In this document: one piece after another, positions 26,330-35,340 of the stretch | Position numbering within the stretch: the stretch's first letter is position 1 | Layout: each line of letters starts with the position of its first letter | From: Legionella gresilensis | GTDB lineage: Bacteria; Pseudomonadota; Gammaproteobacteria; Legionellales; Legionellaceae | DNA: 64,000 nucleotides | Direction: 5' to 3' | Assembly (NCBI RefSeq): GCF_900639865.1 | Contig: NZ_CAAAHX010000002.1 | Coordinates: forward strand, 1-64,000 | Translations under genes and position numbers: made by a program | The notes under the pieces: generated by a model | Told to the model about the DNA's origin: nothing | The model's database searches: none | What the model saw: only the letters and a program-made list of their open reading frames with translations

Positions 26330-29300
26330 TCAGGGCAATATACAAGTATTAATCTGTGCTTTATTTTCGACTTTCCAAGATAGCCAAAATTGGGTTGGAA
26401 GATAATAAATTCCTAATTGCATTGGCACCTTGATGATCTCTTTCAAAGATTCTATATTTTTATTTAATTCTTCTTGATCTAATCGTTGCTGTTCTTGGGT
26501 AGCCGGTGTTGTTTTAAAATTAATTAGCCAATAGGCGCCCTGATCATAAAAAGTCCTATCAATTAATTTCGTTTTAATAAAACCATCTTCATTAACTAGC
26601 AATTCATATTGATTACGTTCATCTGTATGTAATTTACAAAGCCATTGACCAAGCTCACTTGATAGCATTGCTTCAATTTGGGCTTGAATGGTAATAATGA
26701 TTTTAGTTTGCTCACTATGAGTAAAGCCCATCATTTGCAATCGTTTCTGAAGTATAATCCAAGGTAGTTCAGTAATATTTTTTGGATGGTGGCTAAAAAT
26801 CCAATAGAGCAGTTCATAAATAGCTTCGTTTGTTTGCTTCGTAAGTATATCTTGTTCGAGTGATATATTTGATCTTGCTAGAGGTGGGATTTCTTTGGAT
26901 TTTATATAGTGCTCTAAAGGTAGGCGTCTTAATAGGGGTAACATCATTTGTAGGTTAGCCATTGGAGTGGGGTAATCTATGGAAGCAAATGGTTGTTTAC
27001 TTAAGAATTCACGCAAGGTATTAAGTGTTAATTTTTGGTGATTGTCAAAAAGATAAAGCCTTTTTCTAGCGCGTGTAACAGCAACATATAAAAGGCGTTG
27101 CTGCTCATAGCTATCTTTTTCGGCGTCAATATCTGTTAAATAATTATATAAGAGGCATTGCTCCTGCTGCGCTGCCCGAATCGGTGACATAAGAAGTAAG
27201 TCATCACCAACTTGTCTAGGTAATTTTAACCAACGAATTAGAGGTCTATCCTGCTGCTGCGATTTACTGCCTAAACTCGGTAGAATAATAGTATCAAACT
27301 CTAAGCCTTTGGATTTATGAATAGTCATAATATGTAGTCGTGAAGACGACGTATTTTGAGAGTAGAGTCGTTTGAACTCTATTTCAAACTGTGTTACATC
27401 ATTAATTTGTCCATCTTTTATAAATCTATTGAGCAAATTAAAAAATTGTTCAATGTCTAATTGTTGTGAATCACTTAAAAGTAAATCACCATGCAACTGC
27501 TTAATAATTTCAATTAAGGATTCTATTAGTGGTTTCTGTTGACGAGTGTTTAAAGCCCGTTGCATAACGGTATAGAAATAACGGGCGCGAATTAAGCCCT
27601 CTTTGCTTAATTGAGTTAATTTATCTAAATGGGCAAGGGTATAATAGATTGAGCGATGCTTATTAAAATTAGCAATATAATATAAGTCTTTTAAAGATAG
27701 GCCACACCAAGGACTTCTCATAGCAGCTAACCAAGCCAGACGATTAGCAGGCATCAGTAGCGCTTTAGTCAATGACCAAATATCAACTAAATGAGCTAAA
27801 CTTGATAACTTTTCAACTTCTACCCCTTGAAAAGAAATATTTTTCCGCCGCAGTAAGGGAATTATTTCTACTAGATGGGTACGCGATCGAACTAAGATAG
27901 CGATAGTATCTTTTGGGTACTTAACTAATTCTTGTTCAACTAATTGAACAACTGCTTCCGCTTCTTGCTGTCTATCATTAAATTGTTGCGCTTTTATCCA
28001 GCTGTCTGCAGGTGAATTTATTACAGCACTAGAGTGATGAAACGAAATAGCGCCTGTTTCAATGTCATCATGGGGAGGAAAAATAGAATTAAAATGCTCA
28101 TTGACCCAATCAACAATAACAGAAGTGGATCGGAAATTAGCACTAAGTTCAAGTGGTATTAACTTAATGCTGGCTAATCCTTCTTCACGGGCTTTAATAA
28201 ATAATCCTACTTCAGCTTGTCTAAAACGATAAATGGATTGCATGGGATCACCCACAATAAATAATGTTTTACCATCGTCGGTGCTCCAGCCTTGAACAAG
28301 CTTTTTAAGCAATTGAAATTGCTGTAAAGAGGTGTCTTGAAATTCATCAACAAGAATGTGATGAACTGTATGATCAAGGTAAAGGGCTAAGTCTGTAGGA
28401 TATAAATCATCGCCAAGTGCAAGTAACGCTTGTTGTGAAACAGCAGTGAAGTCAACTTGATTTTTGGTACAAAAAGTAACTTGTAGGTGAGCAGCTAACA
28501 AAGGTAAAAGCGCTAGAAGTGCTTGTAAAATCTCCCATTGCTCATCATTATAATAGGGAGCTGGAAGGTTTTTTAAACGAATTAGTAATTTTAAAAAATG
28601 TGGTATGTTGCTTAACTTATATAAAATATTTTTACTTCTAGTTTTTAAGTCCTCATAAATTTCTTTGTTACAACTGTCTCTTTTTAAACCTACATGGTGA
28701 TCAAAGCTTTTTCGTAACTTATTATCTTTTGTCAGCAGTAAAGAAGCTAAACAATTCGCTATTGCGCGATTAAATTGATTGACTGTCGCCCACTCTCGTA
28801 GCGGTTGTCTTGTTTGATTTATTTCTAAATCAAGCATGGCAAATTGTGCACATAGTTTACGTAACTCTTCACATAGTGTTGAAGGAAAACTAGCAAGAAA
28901 ACGCTGTAATTCATGTTGTTCAATCAAGTAGAGAGCTTGTTCAAAATTTTCCTTTGTTTGCTCATGTGCTGCATAAACAGCAGGCAACCATTGCTCACGA
29001 GTTTTAAGTAAATCACTTAGTAAAAGAACTAATCGATCTTGGCGATTATCAAGATGATGAAGTAATATTTTTAAAGGCTCGTGCAAAAAGTCTTTGTTAA
29101 GTACATCAGTTAACCAATCGCGTATAGCTTGTTGATAAAGGTCGTGTGGATCTTCACTTACTTTAGCATAAGGAATTTGTTCATCATTTAAAAAAATTGC
29201 CTGACTAATGGTTTGGCACAACGCATCAATAGTCATGATCTTTAAGCGGCCGGGTTGTTTAAGAAGCTGCCAATCATATTTTAGACTATTATTTAAAGCG

Positions 29301-29578
29301 TCTTTAGCATAGCGCTGGGTTAATTGCTGATGGGGCGTATTAGCTGCGCCACCTTTTTCTGCCCGTTGTAAGGCAGTTATTATCCGCTCACGCATCTCAC
29401 TGGCTGCTTTACGGGTAAAAGTTAAGGCAACAATTTGCTCAGGTGAAGTTACTGTACTAAGTAGTCTTAAATAACGTTGTGTTAATAACTCTGTTTTGCC
29501 TGAGCCAGCTGGTGCTTGAACAATAAAAGAATACCTTGGATCAGTCGCCTGTTCCCGTTGCTTACTATCCTTAAGCAT
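26330..29578 (-). CDS. UvrD/AddA-type helicase with degenerate nuclease-like C-terminus
   Basis: 1082 residues. All SF1A helicase motifs are present: APAGSGKTELLTQRYL (Walker A, about 21-36), LVDEFQDTSL (motif II), FIVGDPMQSIYRFRQ (III), ELSANFRST (IV), TIHKSKGLEFD (V) and LLYVAVTRARKRLYLF (VI). The C-terminal region has LIDRTF and YWLINFKTT, which align with the ID ... VDYKT core of the AddA/RecB PD-(D/E)XK nuclease, but the second acidic residue is Asn here. The protein is likely the helicase subunit of a double-strand-break resection complex. The partner, AddB-like or other, is not next to it. It is followed on the same strand by no further gene, and lysAC lies directly upstream with a 2-base gap. 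Confidence 0.85.
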   Translation of the reverse strand: MLKDSKQREQATDPRYSFIVQAPAGSGKTELLTQRYLRLLSTVTSPEQIVALTFTRKAASEMRERIITALQRAEKGGAANTPHQQLTQRYAKDALNNSLKYDWQLLKQPGRLKIMTIDALCQTISQAIFLNDEQIPYAKVSEDPHDLYQQAIRDWLTDVLNKDFLHEPLKILLHHLDNRQDRLVLLLSDLLKTREQWLPAVYAAHEQTKENFEQALYLIEQHELQRFLASFPSTLCEELRKLCAQFAMLDLEINQTRQPLREWATVNQFNRAIANCLASLLLTKDNKLRKSFDHHVGLKRDSCNKEIYEDLKTRSKNILYKLSNIPHFLKLLIRLKNLPAPYYNDEQWEILQALLALLPLLAAHLQVTFCTKNQVDFTAVSQQALLALGDDLYPTDLALYLDHTVHHILVDEFQDTSLQQFQLLKKLVQGWSTDDGKTLFIVGDPMQSIYRFRQAEVGLFIKAREEGLASIKLIPLELSANFRSTSVIVDWVNEHFNSIFPPHDDIETGAISFHHSSAVINSPADSWIKAQQFNDRQQEAEAVVQLVEQELVKYPKDTIAILVRSRTHLVEIIPLLRRKNISFQGVEVEKLSSLAHLVDIWSLTKALLMPANRLAWLAAMRSPWCGLSLKDLYYIANFNKHRSIYYTLAHLDKLTQLSKEGLIRARYFYTVMQRALNTRQQKPLIESLIEIIKQLHGDLLLSDSQQLDIEQFFNLLNRFIKDGQINDVTQFEIEFKRLYSQNTSSSRLHIMTIHKSKGLEFDTIILPSLGSKSQQQDRPLIRWLKLPRQVGDDLLLMSPIRAAQQEQCLLYNYLTDIDAEKDSYEQQRLLYVAVTRARKRLYLFDNHQKLTLNTLREFLSKQPFASIDYPTPMANLQMMLPLLRRLPLEHYIKSKEIPPLARSNISLEQDILTKQTNEAIYELLYWIFSHHPKNITELPWIILQKRLQMMGFTHSEQTKIIITIQAQIEAMLSSELGQWLCKLHTDERNQYELLVNEDGFIKTKLIDRTFYDQGAYWLINFKTTPATQEQQRLDQEELNKNIESLKEIIKVPMQLGIYYLPTQFWLSWKVENKAQINTCILP

Positions 29579-29580
29579 AG

Positions 29581-32142
29581 TTAATCTACTACTAACTCTT
29601 GTGCAGGAGGTCTTAGATTATAATTAGAACTCATACAATAGCCATAGGCACCTGTATTAGCAATTAAAATAATATCGTTTTCAAAGGTTCGAGGAAAAAG
29701 ACGGTCATATCCTAAGGTATCTGACGATTCACAAATAGGGCCAACCACATGCGAAAAATCTGTTTTTTCATCTGTTAAGCGAGTTAAATTAACAATTTCA
29801 TGATAAGCGCCATATAAAGCAGGCCGTATTAAAGAGTTCATACCTGTTTCAATGCCGATAAATCGTACTTTGCCCTTTTCTTTGCATTGGGTAACTTTAG
29901 CTAGAATAATACCACTGTCAGAGACAAAGTAGCGTCCTGGTTCTAACCAAAAGGATAAATGTGAAAAACGGGTTTTTACAGCAAGCAGGGCAGCATCTAA
30001 AGCAGCCAAGTCTAAAGGTTGTTGCCCTGGCTTTTCAACGACACCCAAGCCCCCACCTAGATTCACAATTTTTACATCAGGAAATAAGGATAATAACAAG
30101 GTTAACATTTGCGCAGTATTTTGCCAAAGCTCCGTTGTTAAGATACCGCTACCAGAATGAGCATGCAGGCCGACCACAGAAATTTGGTGTTCAGCAATAA
30201 GTTTATGTGCTATTTCTAAATCACTTTGTGGTATGCCAAATTTTGATTCATTTCCGGCTGTGCAGACAAATTTATGATGACCTGCGCCACTTCCTGGATC
30301 AACGCGTAAGAAAATCGATTTATTTTTAAATAATTCTGGCCAGTTTTCTAAAGGATACAAGCTATCTATAGTTAAATAGCAATTTAGAGATAAGGCAAAT
30401 TCATATTCGTGTTTAGGTGCAAAGTTAGGAGTAAAAAAGATACGCTTTGGATCAATATCAGGAAATAATTTTAGTATGAATTGTAATTCATTGATAGAGA
30501 CGCACTCAAATCCTAGCCCCTTACTATAAAAAGTTTTTAAAATATCGCTATTAGCATTTGCTTTAACAGAATAGAATAGTTGATCAATTACTTGCAATTT
30601 TAATAATTCATCTGCGCGTCTTATAAGCGTTTCACGATCATATACATAGCAGGGTGAATGGGTATATGCTAAATCAAGTAATTTATCACGTTTGTTTTCC
30701 CACCAAGGAATGTTACGTTGCCCAGGATTACCAAACTCTTCATGCCAACTTTTTGAGTAGTAAAAACTCTGGGGATTACTTTCAATAAGCAAATTATGTA
30801 GTTTCTGGCAGAGTTTTTCTGCATGTGATTCATCAACAACAAAAGTTAAATTTAAGTCATTCGAAGCCAATGACATTAAATATATTTGTTTAGCTTCAAA
30901 AACTTCTAGGGTAGGGCCTAGTTTGGGAAGAATTGTACGAATATGATGACCAACTAAACTAATGGCGCTACAAGGCTCAATAATTTTTGCTTTACCAAAT
31001 TGATTTAAGTCTTCTATTAATGCTTCAAGATTATGTCTTTCATGAAGCTTTGCATTAGTATCTAAAGATAGGGTTACATTAAATTCGGATGAAGACAATA
31101 AATCAACCGAAAAACCATGGTGTTTAAATGCTGCAAAAACATCAGCTAAAAAGCCGACTTGATGCCACATATTTAAAGTATCAATAGAAATTAAAACAAT
31201 ACTATGTTTTATTTGAATTGACTTAATGGGTGGCGCTAGCTCATCACTATCTTGAGTAACCCGTGTGCCTGAATGTTCAGGCATATTTGTGTATTTTACA
31301 ATCAAAGGGATATTAGCTTGGCGTACGGGCGGTAAGCAATTAGGGTGGAGAACTTTAGCACCCATAGAAGCAATTTCTTGAGCTTCATCATAGTTGAGTT
31401 GTTTAAGAAGACGTGCATGTGGAAATTGATGAGGATTGGCTGTATAAATTCCAGGTACATCAGTCCAAATTTCACAACTTTTCGCACCGACAATGGCAGC
31501 GAGTAAACCTGCTGATGTGTCCGAACCCCCACGGCCAAGTAAAACAGTATCACCTTGCGGATTAGCAGCAAAAAAACCTTGAGTAATAATGGCTTGCGTA
31601 CCTGAATTAAGTAACCTTTTTTTAAGTTCAGGGTTTGGATCACAATGACAACGTGCCGTTAGAAAATTAATAGTATCATTACCAGCGACAGGCACTGAAA
31701 CCAAGGCTTCACGGACATCAAACCATAGGCAAGAAATTCCTTTTCTTTGTAAAAAAGCATGACCAAGTCGGGTCATCATTAATTCGCCTAAACTTAAAAT
31801 CTGAGCTCGCGTTTTAGCAGGTGCTTCTTTAAGTAGTGCAATACCTGTTAACCATTGATTAAGTTGAGCAATCTCAATTTTAATTAAATCGGGTGAAACA
31901 TTGAGTGTTTGAGCAAGGGAGAGATAACTTTCAATAATGTCATCTTCAATGGCTTTATGTTGATCAAATAAGGCGGCTTCAGTTGCTTTCTCAAGTTTAT
32001 TTGAAATTTGAGCCATAGCTGAGCAGACAATAATAGGTTGAACACCACTTTTAATATGCTGCTTTGTAATTTGTGCAATATTTTCCCAGGTTTGTAAAGA
32101 GGAGACACTGGTACCGCCAAATTTTGTCACTACTTGTTGCAT
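29581..32142 (-). CDS. lysAC: Bifunctional aspartate kinase/diaminopimelate decarboxylase
   Basis: Carries the first and last steps of lysine/DAP synthesis in one protein. The N-terminal half is an aspartate kinase (QVVTKFGGTSVSSLQTW at the start, LLGRGGSDTSAGLLAA, DVPGIYTANP) with ACT-type regulatory domains near 310-450. The C-terminal half is a PLP-dependent diaminopimelate decarboxylase: FYSVKANANSDI holds the PLP lysine, followed by HAHSGSGI, VNLGGGLGVVEKPG and GPICESSDTLGYDR. The fusion is known from Legionella and xanthomonads. The frame extends to a TTG at 32196, but MQQVVTKFGG at 32142 is the usual start of the kinase. It sits just before the helicase gene and the two may be co-transcribed. 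Confidence 0.93.
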   Translation of the reverse strand: MQQVVTKFGGTSVSSLQTWENIAQITKQHIKSGVQPIIVCSAMAQISNKLEKATEAALFDQHKAIEDDIIESYLSLAQTLNVSPDLIKIEIAQLNQWLTGIALLKEAPAKTRAQILSLGELMMTRLGHAFLQRKGISCLWFDVREALVSVPVAGNDTINFLTARCHCDPNPELKKRLLNSGTQAIITQGFFAANPQGDTVLLGRGGSDTSAGLLAAIVGAKSCEIWTDVPGIYTANPHQFPHARLLKQLNYDEAQEIASMGAKVLHPNCLPPVRQANIPLIVKYTNMPEHSGTRVTQDSDELAPPIKSIQIKHSIVLISIDTLNMWHQVGFLADVFAAFKHHGFSVDLLSSSEFNVTLSLDTNAKLHERHNLEALIEDLNQFGKAKIIEPCSAISLVGHHIRTILPKLGPTLEVFEAKQIYLMSLASNDLNLTFVVDESHAEKLCQKLHNLLIESNPQSFYYSKSWHEEFGNPGQRNIPWWENKRDKLLDLAYTHSPCYVYDRETLIRRADELLKLQVIDQLFYSVKANANSDILKTFYSKGLGFECVSINELQFILKLFPDIDPKRIFFTPNFAPKHEYEFALSLNCYLTIDSLYPLENWPELFKNKSIFLRVDPGSGAGHHKFVCTAGNESKFGIPQSDLEIAHKLIAEHQISVVGLHAHSGSGILTTELWQNTAQMLTLLLSLFPDVKIVNLGGGLGVVEKPGQQPLDLAALDAALLAVKTRFSHLSFWLEPGRYFVSDSGIILAKVTQCKEKGKVRFIGIETGMNSLIRPALYGAYHEIVNLTRLTDEKTDFSHVVGPICESSDTLGYDRLFPRTFENDIILIANTGAYGYCMSSNYNLRPPAQELVVD

Positions 32143-32216
32143 AAAATTGTCCGCACAAAGAAAAACCACATTATCATGGAGTCCTTTATCTGACAAGTTA
32201 GCGAGTTAAATTTGTT

Positions 32217-32343
32217 AGGGCTTACGAAAAACACTAATCTCTTCGTTAAAAAAACAGGTTTAATTCGGTTATTTAGTCTATCTATCTAAATTCCCTCATT
32301 AAACCTATTTTTTGTCTTAATTTTGGTATTTTTCGTAAGTCCT
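32217..32343. repeat. Long imperfect palindrome, MITE-like
   Basis: The two arms read AGGGCTTACGAAAAACAC and, reverse-complemented from the right, AGGACTTACGAAAAATAC. Inner blocks AGGTTTAAT and ATTTAG also pair. The whole 127 bp is thus one palindrome centred near 32280, ending in CTTACGAAAAA on both sides. It lies between lysAC and the FadL-type gene and has the shape of a miniature inverted-repeat element or a large hairpin. Confidence 0.65.
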
Positions 32344-32516
32344 GGTTGTAATAAAAAACCATTATGATTCCTAGATATGCATGTTGAATTTTATATGCAT
32401 AATACGCTGATTTAATTATAATTTTTTTATGAGAATCATTTGAAAATAACTTTAATTCATTTATTATGTTCTGCTCTGCAGATTTAGGATGCATTTTATA
32501 ATGTAAGGAGTTAGGT

Positions 32517-33971
32517 GTGTCGAGCATACAAAAACCTATGAGAACAATCCTGAGTACTACAATTGCTACTATTTTAGTAAGTAATACTTATGCTGGAAGT
32601 TTTTCCCTATATACGGAATCAAGTGCTGTAGCTACTGGAAACTTTGCCGCTGGTGTTGCTGCTGAAGTAGCTGACGCATCAACTGGCTGGTATAACCCCG
32701 CTGGTTTAGCTTTAATACATAATCCACAAGTAGTAACTGGAGGCGTAGGAATTTTTCCTTCCTCTAAAATTACTGGGACAAGTACATTTTTTACTGAGAC
32801 TGTTCCTGTTCCTGCTTTAAGAACTTATACTCAATCGTTTCATGATTTAGATGGTGCAGATGATGGTTTTGTACCATTCTTTCATTTGGCTTACCCTTTA
32901 GGTCCAAATGCTACAGCTGGGTTAACCATGAATGCGCCTTTTGGATTAGCTACCAATTGGAGTAGAACAGGCCCCGTTCGTTATCAAGCGACTTATAGTG
33001 AAGTAATTACAACTAACCTTGCGCCTGAAATTGGTGGCCGAGTAACTGAAAATTTGTCGTTAGGTCTTGGTATTGATTTGCAGTATGCAAGAGTAAAATT
33101 AAATCGAGTTCTTGGTTCGCCTGCGTTTGGTCAATTACCTGTACCAGGATTAAGCCCAACAATACTTGACTCTTATTCATATAATAAAGGCGATTCCTTT
33201 GGCGTTGGTTTTCATGCTGGTGCTTTAGCCTTGTTTAATGACAACCACTCTAGAATTGGTATAAATTATCAGTCGCAAGTTAATCATAAGTTTCATGGTT
33301 GGAGTCGTTTAACAGGTCCATTAGCAAGACCAGGTTTAGTTAACGTAACGCCTGCATCTGCTATTCTTGCTGCTTCAGCGATTGGAGATCCCGTGTTCTG
33401 GAGTAATGATCTTACAAGTAATAGCGTTCAGCTACCAGATATTGTCACCTTAAGTGGTTACCATGATGTTAATGAAAGCCTTGCTTTACTAGGCTCTGTT
33501 GTCTATACAAATTGGCATACCTTACGTTCTATTCAACTATATAAAGTAGCTGGTTTTGCAGCCGGAAGAGGGCAAGCTAGACTATTTTCTGAATCAATTA
33601 CGGACTACCGTAACACATGGCGTGCATCTATTGGTGCCAATTATCGTGTTAATAATCAATGGTTAGTTCGTGTAGGTGGTGGTTATGATCAAACGCCAAC
33701 GGTTGATGAATTTCGTGATATACGTATAGCTGATTCTGATCGCTGGGCACTATCAGCTGGTACTCATTACCAATATAATCAAAATTTAGGGGTAGATTTC
33801 GGGTATACCCATCTATTTGGTATTGGTAGCGTACCTATCAATAGAACTGATCCTGCTGGTGCTGGCAGTACTTATAATATCAACGCGAGAGCTAAAGGGA
33901 AAGCTGATTTAGTTGCGCTACAAGCCGTATGGACCATGGACAGTGCTGAACCGCCAGTCATGACTAAATAG
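32517..33971 (+). CDS. FadL/OmpP1-family outer-membrane transport protein
   Basis: A beta-barrel porin for hydrophobic compounds such as long-chain fatty acids. 484 residues beginning at GTG, with TAAGGAG 6 bases upstream. The signal peptide (MRTILSTTIATILVSNTYAG) is followed by the FadL signature: AEVADASTGWYNPAGLAL, then SRTGPVRYQATYSEVITTNL and the repeated amphipathic strands of the barrel, ending in a short C-terminus. The N-terminal hatch with the NPAG motif is clearly present. It is a single transcription unit closed by a strong hairpin. Substrate range cannot be read from sequence. Confidence 0.9.
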   Translation: MSSIQKPMRTILSTTIATILVSNTYAGSFSLYTESSAVATGNFAAGVAAEVADASTGWYNPAGLALIHNPQVVTGGVGIFPSSKITGTSTFFTETVPVPALRTYTQSFHDLDGADDGFVPFFHLAYPLGPNATAGLTMNAPFGLATNWSRTGPVRYQATYSEVITTNLAPEIGGRVTENLSLGLGIDLQYARVKLNRVLGSPAFGQLPVPGLSPTILDSYSYNKGDSFGVGFHAGALALFNDNHSRIGINYQSQVNHKFHGWSRLTGPLARPGLVNVTPASAILAASAIGDPVFWSNDLTSNSVQLPDIVTLSGYHDVNESLALLGSVVYTNWHTLRSIQLYKVAGFAAGRGQARLFSESITDYRNTWRASIGANYRVNNQWLVRVGGGYDQTPTVDEFRDIRIADSDRWALSAGTHYQYNQNLGVDFGYTHLFGIGSVPINRTDPAGAGSTYNINARAKGKADLVALQAVWTMDSAEPPVMTK

Positions 33972-34002
33972 TGTGTATTGACTTAAAAGAACTTAACCGT
34001 TT

Positions 34003-34031
34003 AAAAATGAGCTTATTAAGCTCATTTTTTT
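34003..34031. terminator. Rho-independent terminator after the FadL-type gene
   Basis: AAAAATGAGCTT, a three-base loop and AAGCTCATTTTTTT form a perfect stem with a T-run, 31 bases after the stop codon. Confidence 0.88.
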
Positions 34032-34345
34032 ACTCAATGACATGTGAAGAACATTCTTGATTATTGGCTAATATAAATTTATTAAGGAATCTAGCTATAT
34101 CTGCTTAAAATTGCTTATCAACATTGAAAACATTTATACAGCGACATGTAAACTGTTCAGGTATGCAAATTTTTCTGCTTAGAACCTATTTATTTTAATT
34201 GTCATTCCCGCGCAGGAAAGATGATGACTTCATATTCCTTAATTACATACACCGTGAATCGTTACACTGACATGAGTATATCACGACAAAAGATATAATC
34301 TCTTTAGGACAAACTTAAGATAATTAATAGCGTCCGCAAACTAAA
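34032..34345. other. Intergenic region between FadL-type gene and hemB
   Basis: AT-rich with no open frame. It includes TGTCATTCCCGCGCAGGAAAG near 34200, a partial match to the GTCATTCCCGCG type of intergenic repeat seen in many proteobacteria. Nothing else seen. Confidence 0.4.
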
Positions 34346-35335
34346 TTAAATCGATTGTCTTAATAAACGAGCTATGTCCTTAGCAAAATAAGAAATAATT
34401 AAATCAGCTCCAGCACGTTTGATCGCTAAAAGGCTTTCAGTTATTGCTCGTTCTTCATCAATTAGACCTTGCTGTATAGCATTTTTTAACATTGAATATT
34501 CACCACTTACCTGATAAGCCCCTAAAGGCACTTCAGGAAAATGATTTTTAATTTTATAGATAATATCTAAATAATTCATAGCAGGCTTAACCATAAGCAT
34601 ATCCGCGCCTTCTTCCAAATCAATAGCCGCTTCTCTTAAAGCCTCATTACTATTGGCAGGATTCATTTGATAGGTCTTACGGTCACCAAATTGCGGGGCA
34701 CCTTGTGCTGCTTCACGAAAAGGACCATAAAAACTGGAGCAATATTTTACAGCATAACTCAAAATTGCTGTTTGCTGAAAACCGGCGTTATCGAGTGCTT
34801 GGCGAATGGCACCAACCATGCCATCAGTCATACTACTAGGCGCAACCCAATCTGCACCAGCTTCTGCATAACTAACTGCTTGCTTACCTAACAATGCTAA
34901 TGTTGTATCATTATCAACTAGCTCATCTTGTAAAGCGCCACAATGACCATGGTTTGTGTATTCACAAAAGCAAACATCTGTAATAACCACCAGATTAGGA
35001 TTAGCTTGTTTTATACGTTGAATTGCCTGTTGAATAATACCGGTAGAATTTAGCGAGGCGCTGCCAATTTCATCTTTATGAGTAGGGATACCAAATAATA
35101 AAACAGCTGGAATATTAAGATTAGAAATCTCCTCAATCTCTTCGGTTAAATCAGAGATGGGTAGTCGAAACTGTCCTGGCATACTAGTAATTTCGCGCTT
35201 GATATTAATTGCTTCGTCTATAAAGATAGGCGCAATAAACTGTTGTGGATGTAGACGCGTTTCTTGCACCATTGCTCGAATTAGGGGCGTGCGACGTAAT
35301 CTTTTTAAGCGTAAAGGTAAATGATAATCTAACAT
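34346..35335 (-). CDS. hemB: Porphobilinogen synthase (delta-aminolevulinic acid dehydratase)
   Basis: Condenses two 5-aminolevulinate molecules to porphobilinogen in haem synthesis. 329 residues, standard. The zinc site cysteines are present in DVCFCEYTNHGHCG, the active-site region is SYAVKYCSSFYGPFREAA, and the Schiff-base lysine is in MLMVKPAMNYLD. The enzyme is thus of the zinc-dependent type. It lies just downstream of tamB on the same strand, with 5 bases between, which suggests co-transcription with tamA-tamB. Confidence 0.95.
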   Translation of the reverse strand: MLDYHLPLRLKRLRRTPLIRAMVQETRLHPQQFIAPIFIDEAINIKREITSMPGQFRLPISDLTEEIEEISNLNIPAVLLFGIPTHKDEIGSASLNSTGIIQQAIQRIKQANPNLVVITDVCFCEYTNHGHCGALQDELVDNDTTLALLGKQAVSYAEAGADWVAPSSMTDGMVGAIRQALDNAGFQQTAILSYAVKYCSSFYGPFREAAQGAPQFGDRKTYQMNPANSNEALREAAIDLEEGADMLMVKPAMNYLDIIYKIKNHFPEVPLGAYQVSGEYSMLKNAIQQGLIDEERAITESLLAIKRAGADLIISYFAKDIARLLRQSI

Positions 35336-35340
35336 ACAAC

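Noticed and set aside
32282-32527. 81-codon minus-strand ORF before the FadL-type gene
   Set aside because: It overlaps the long palindrome and the ribosome binding site of the FadL-type gene, has unremarkable composition, and no start signal.
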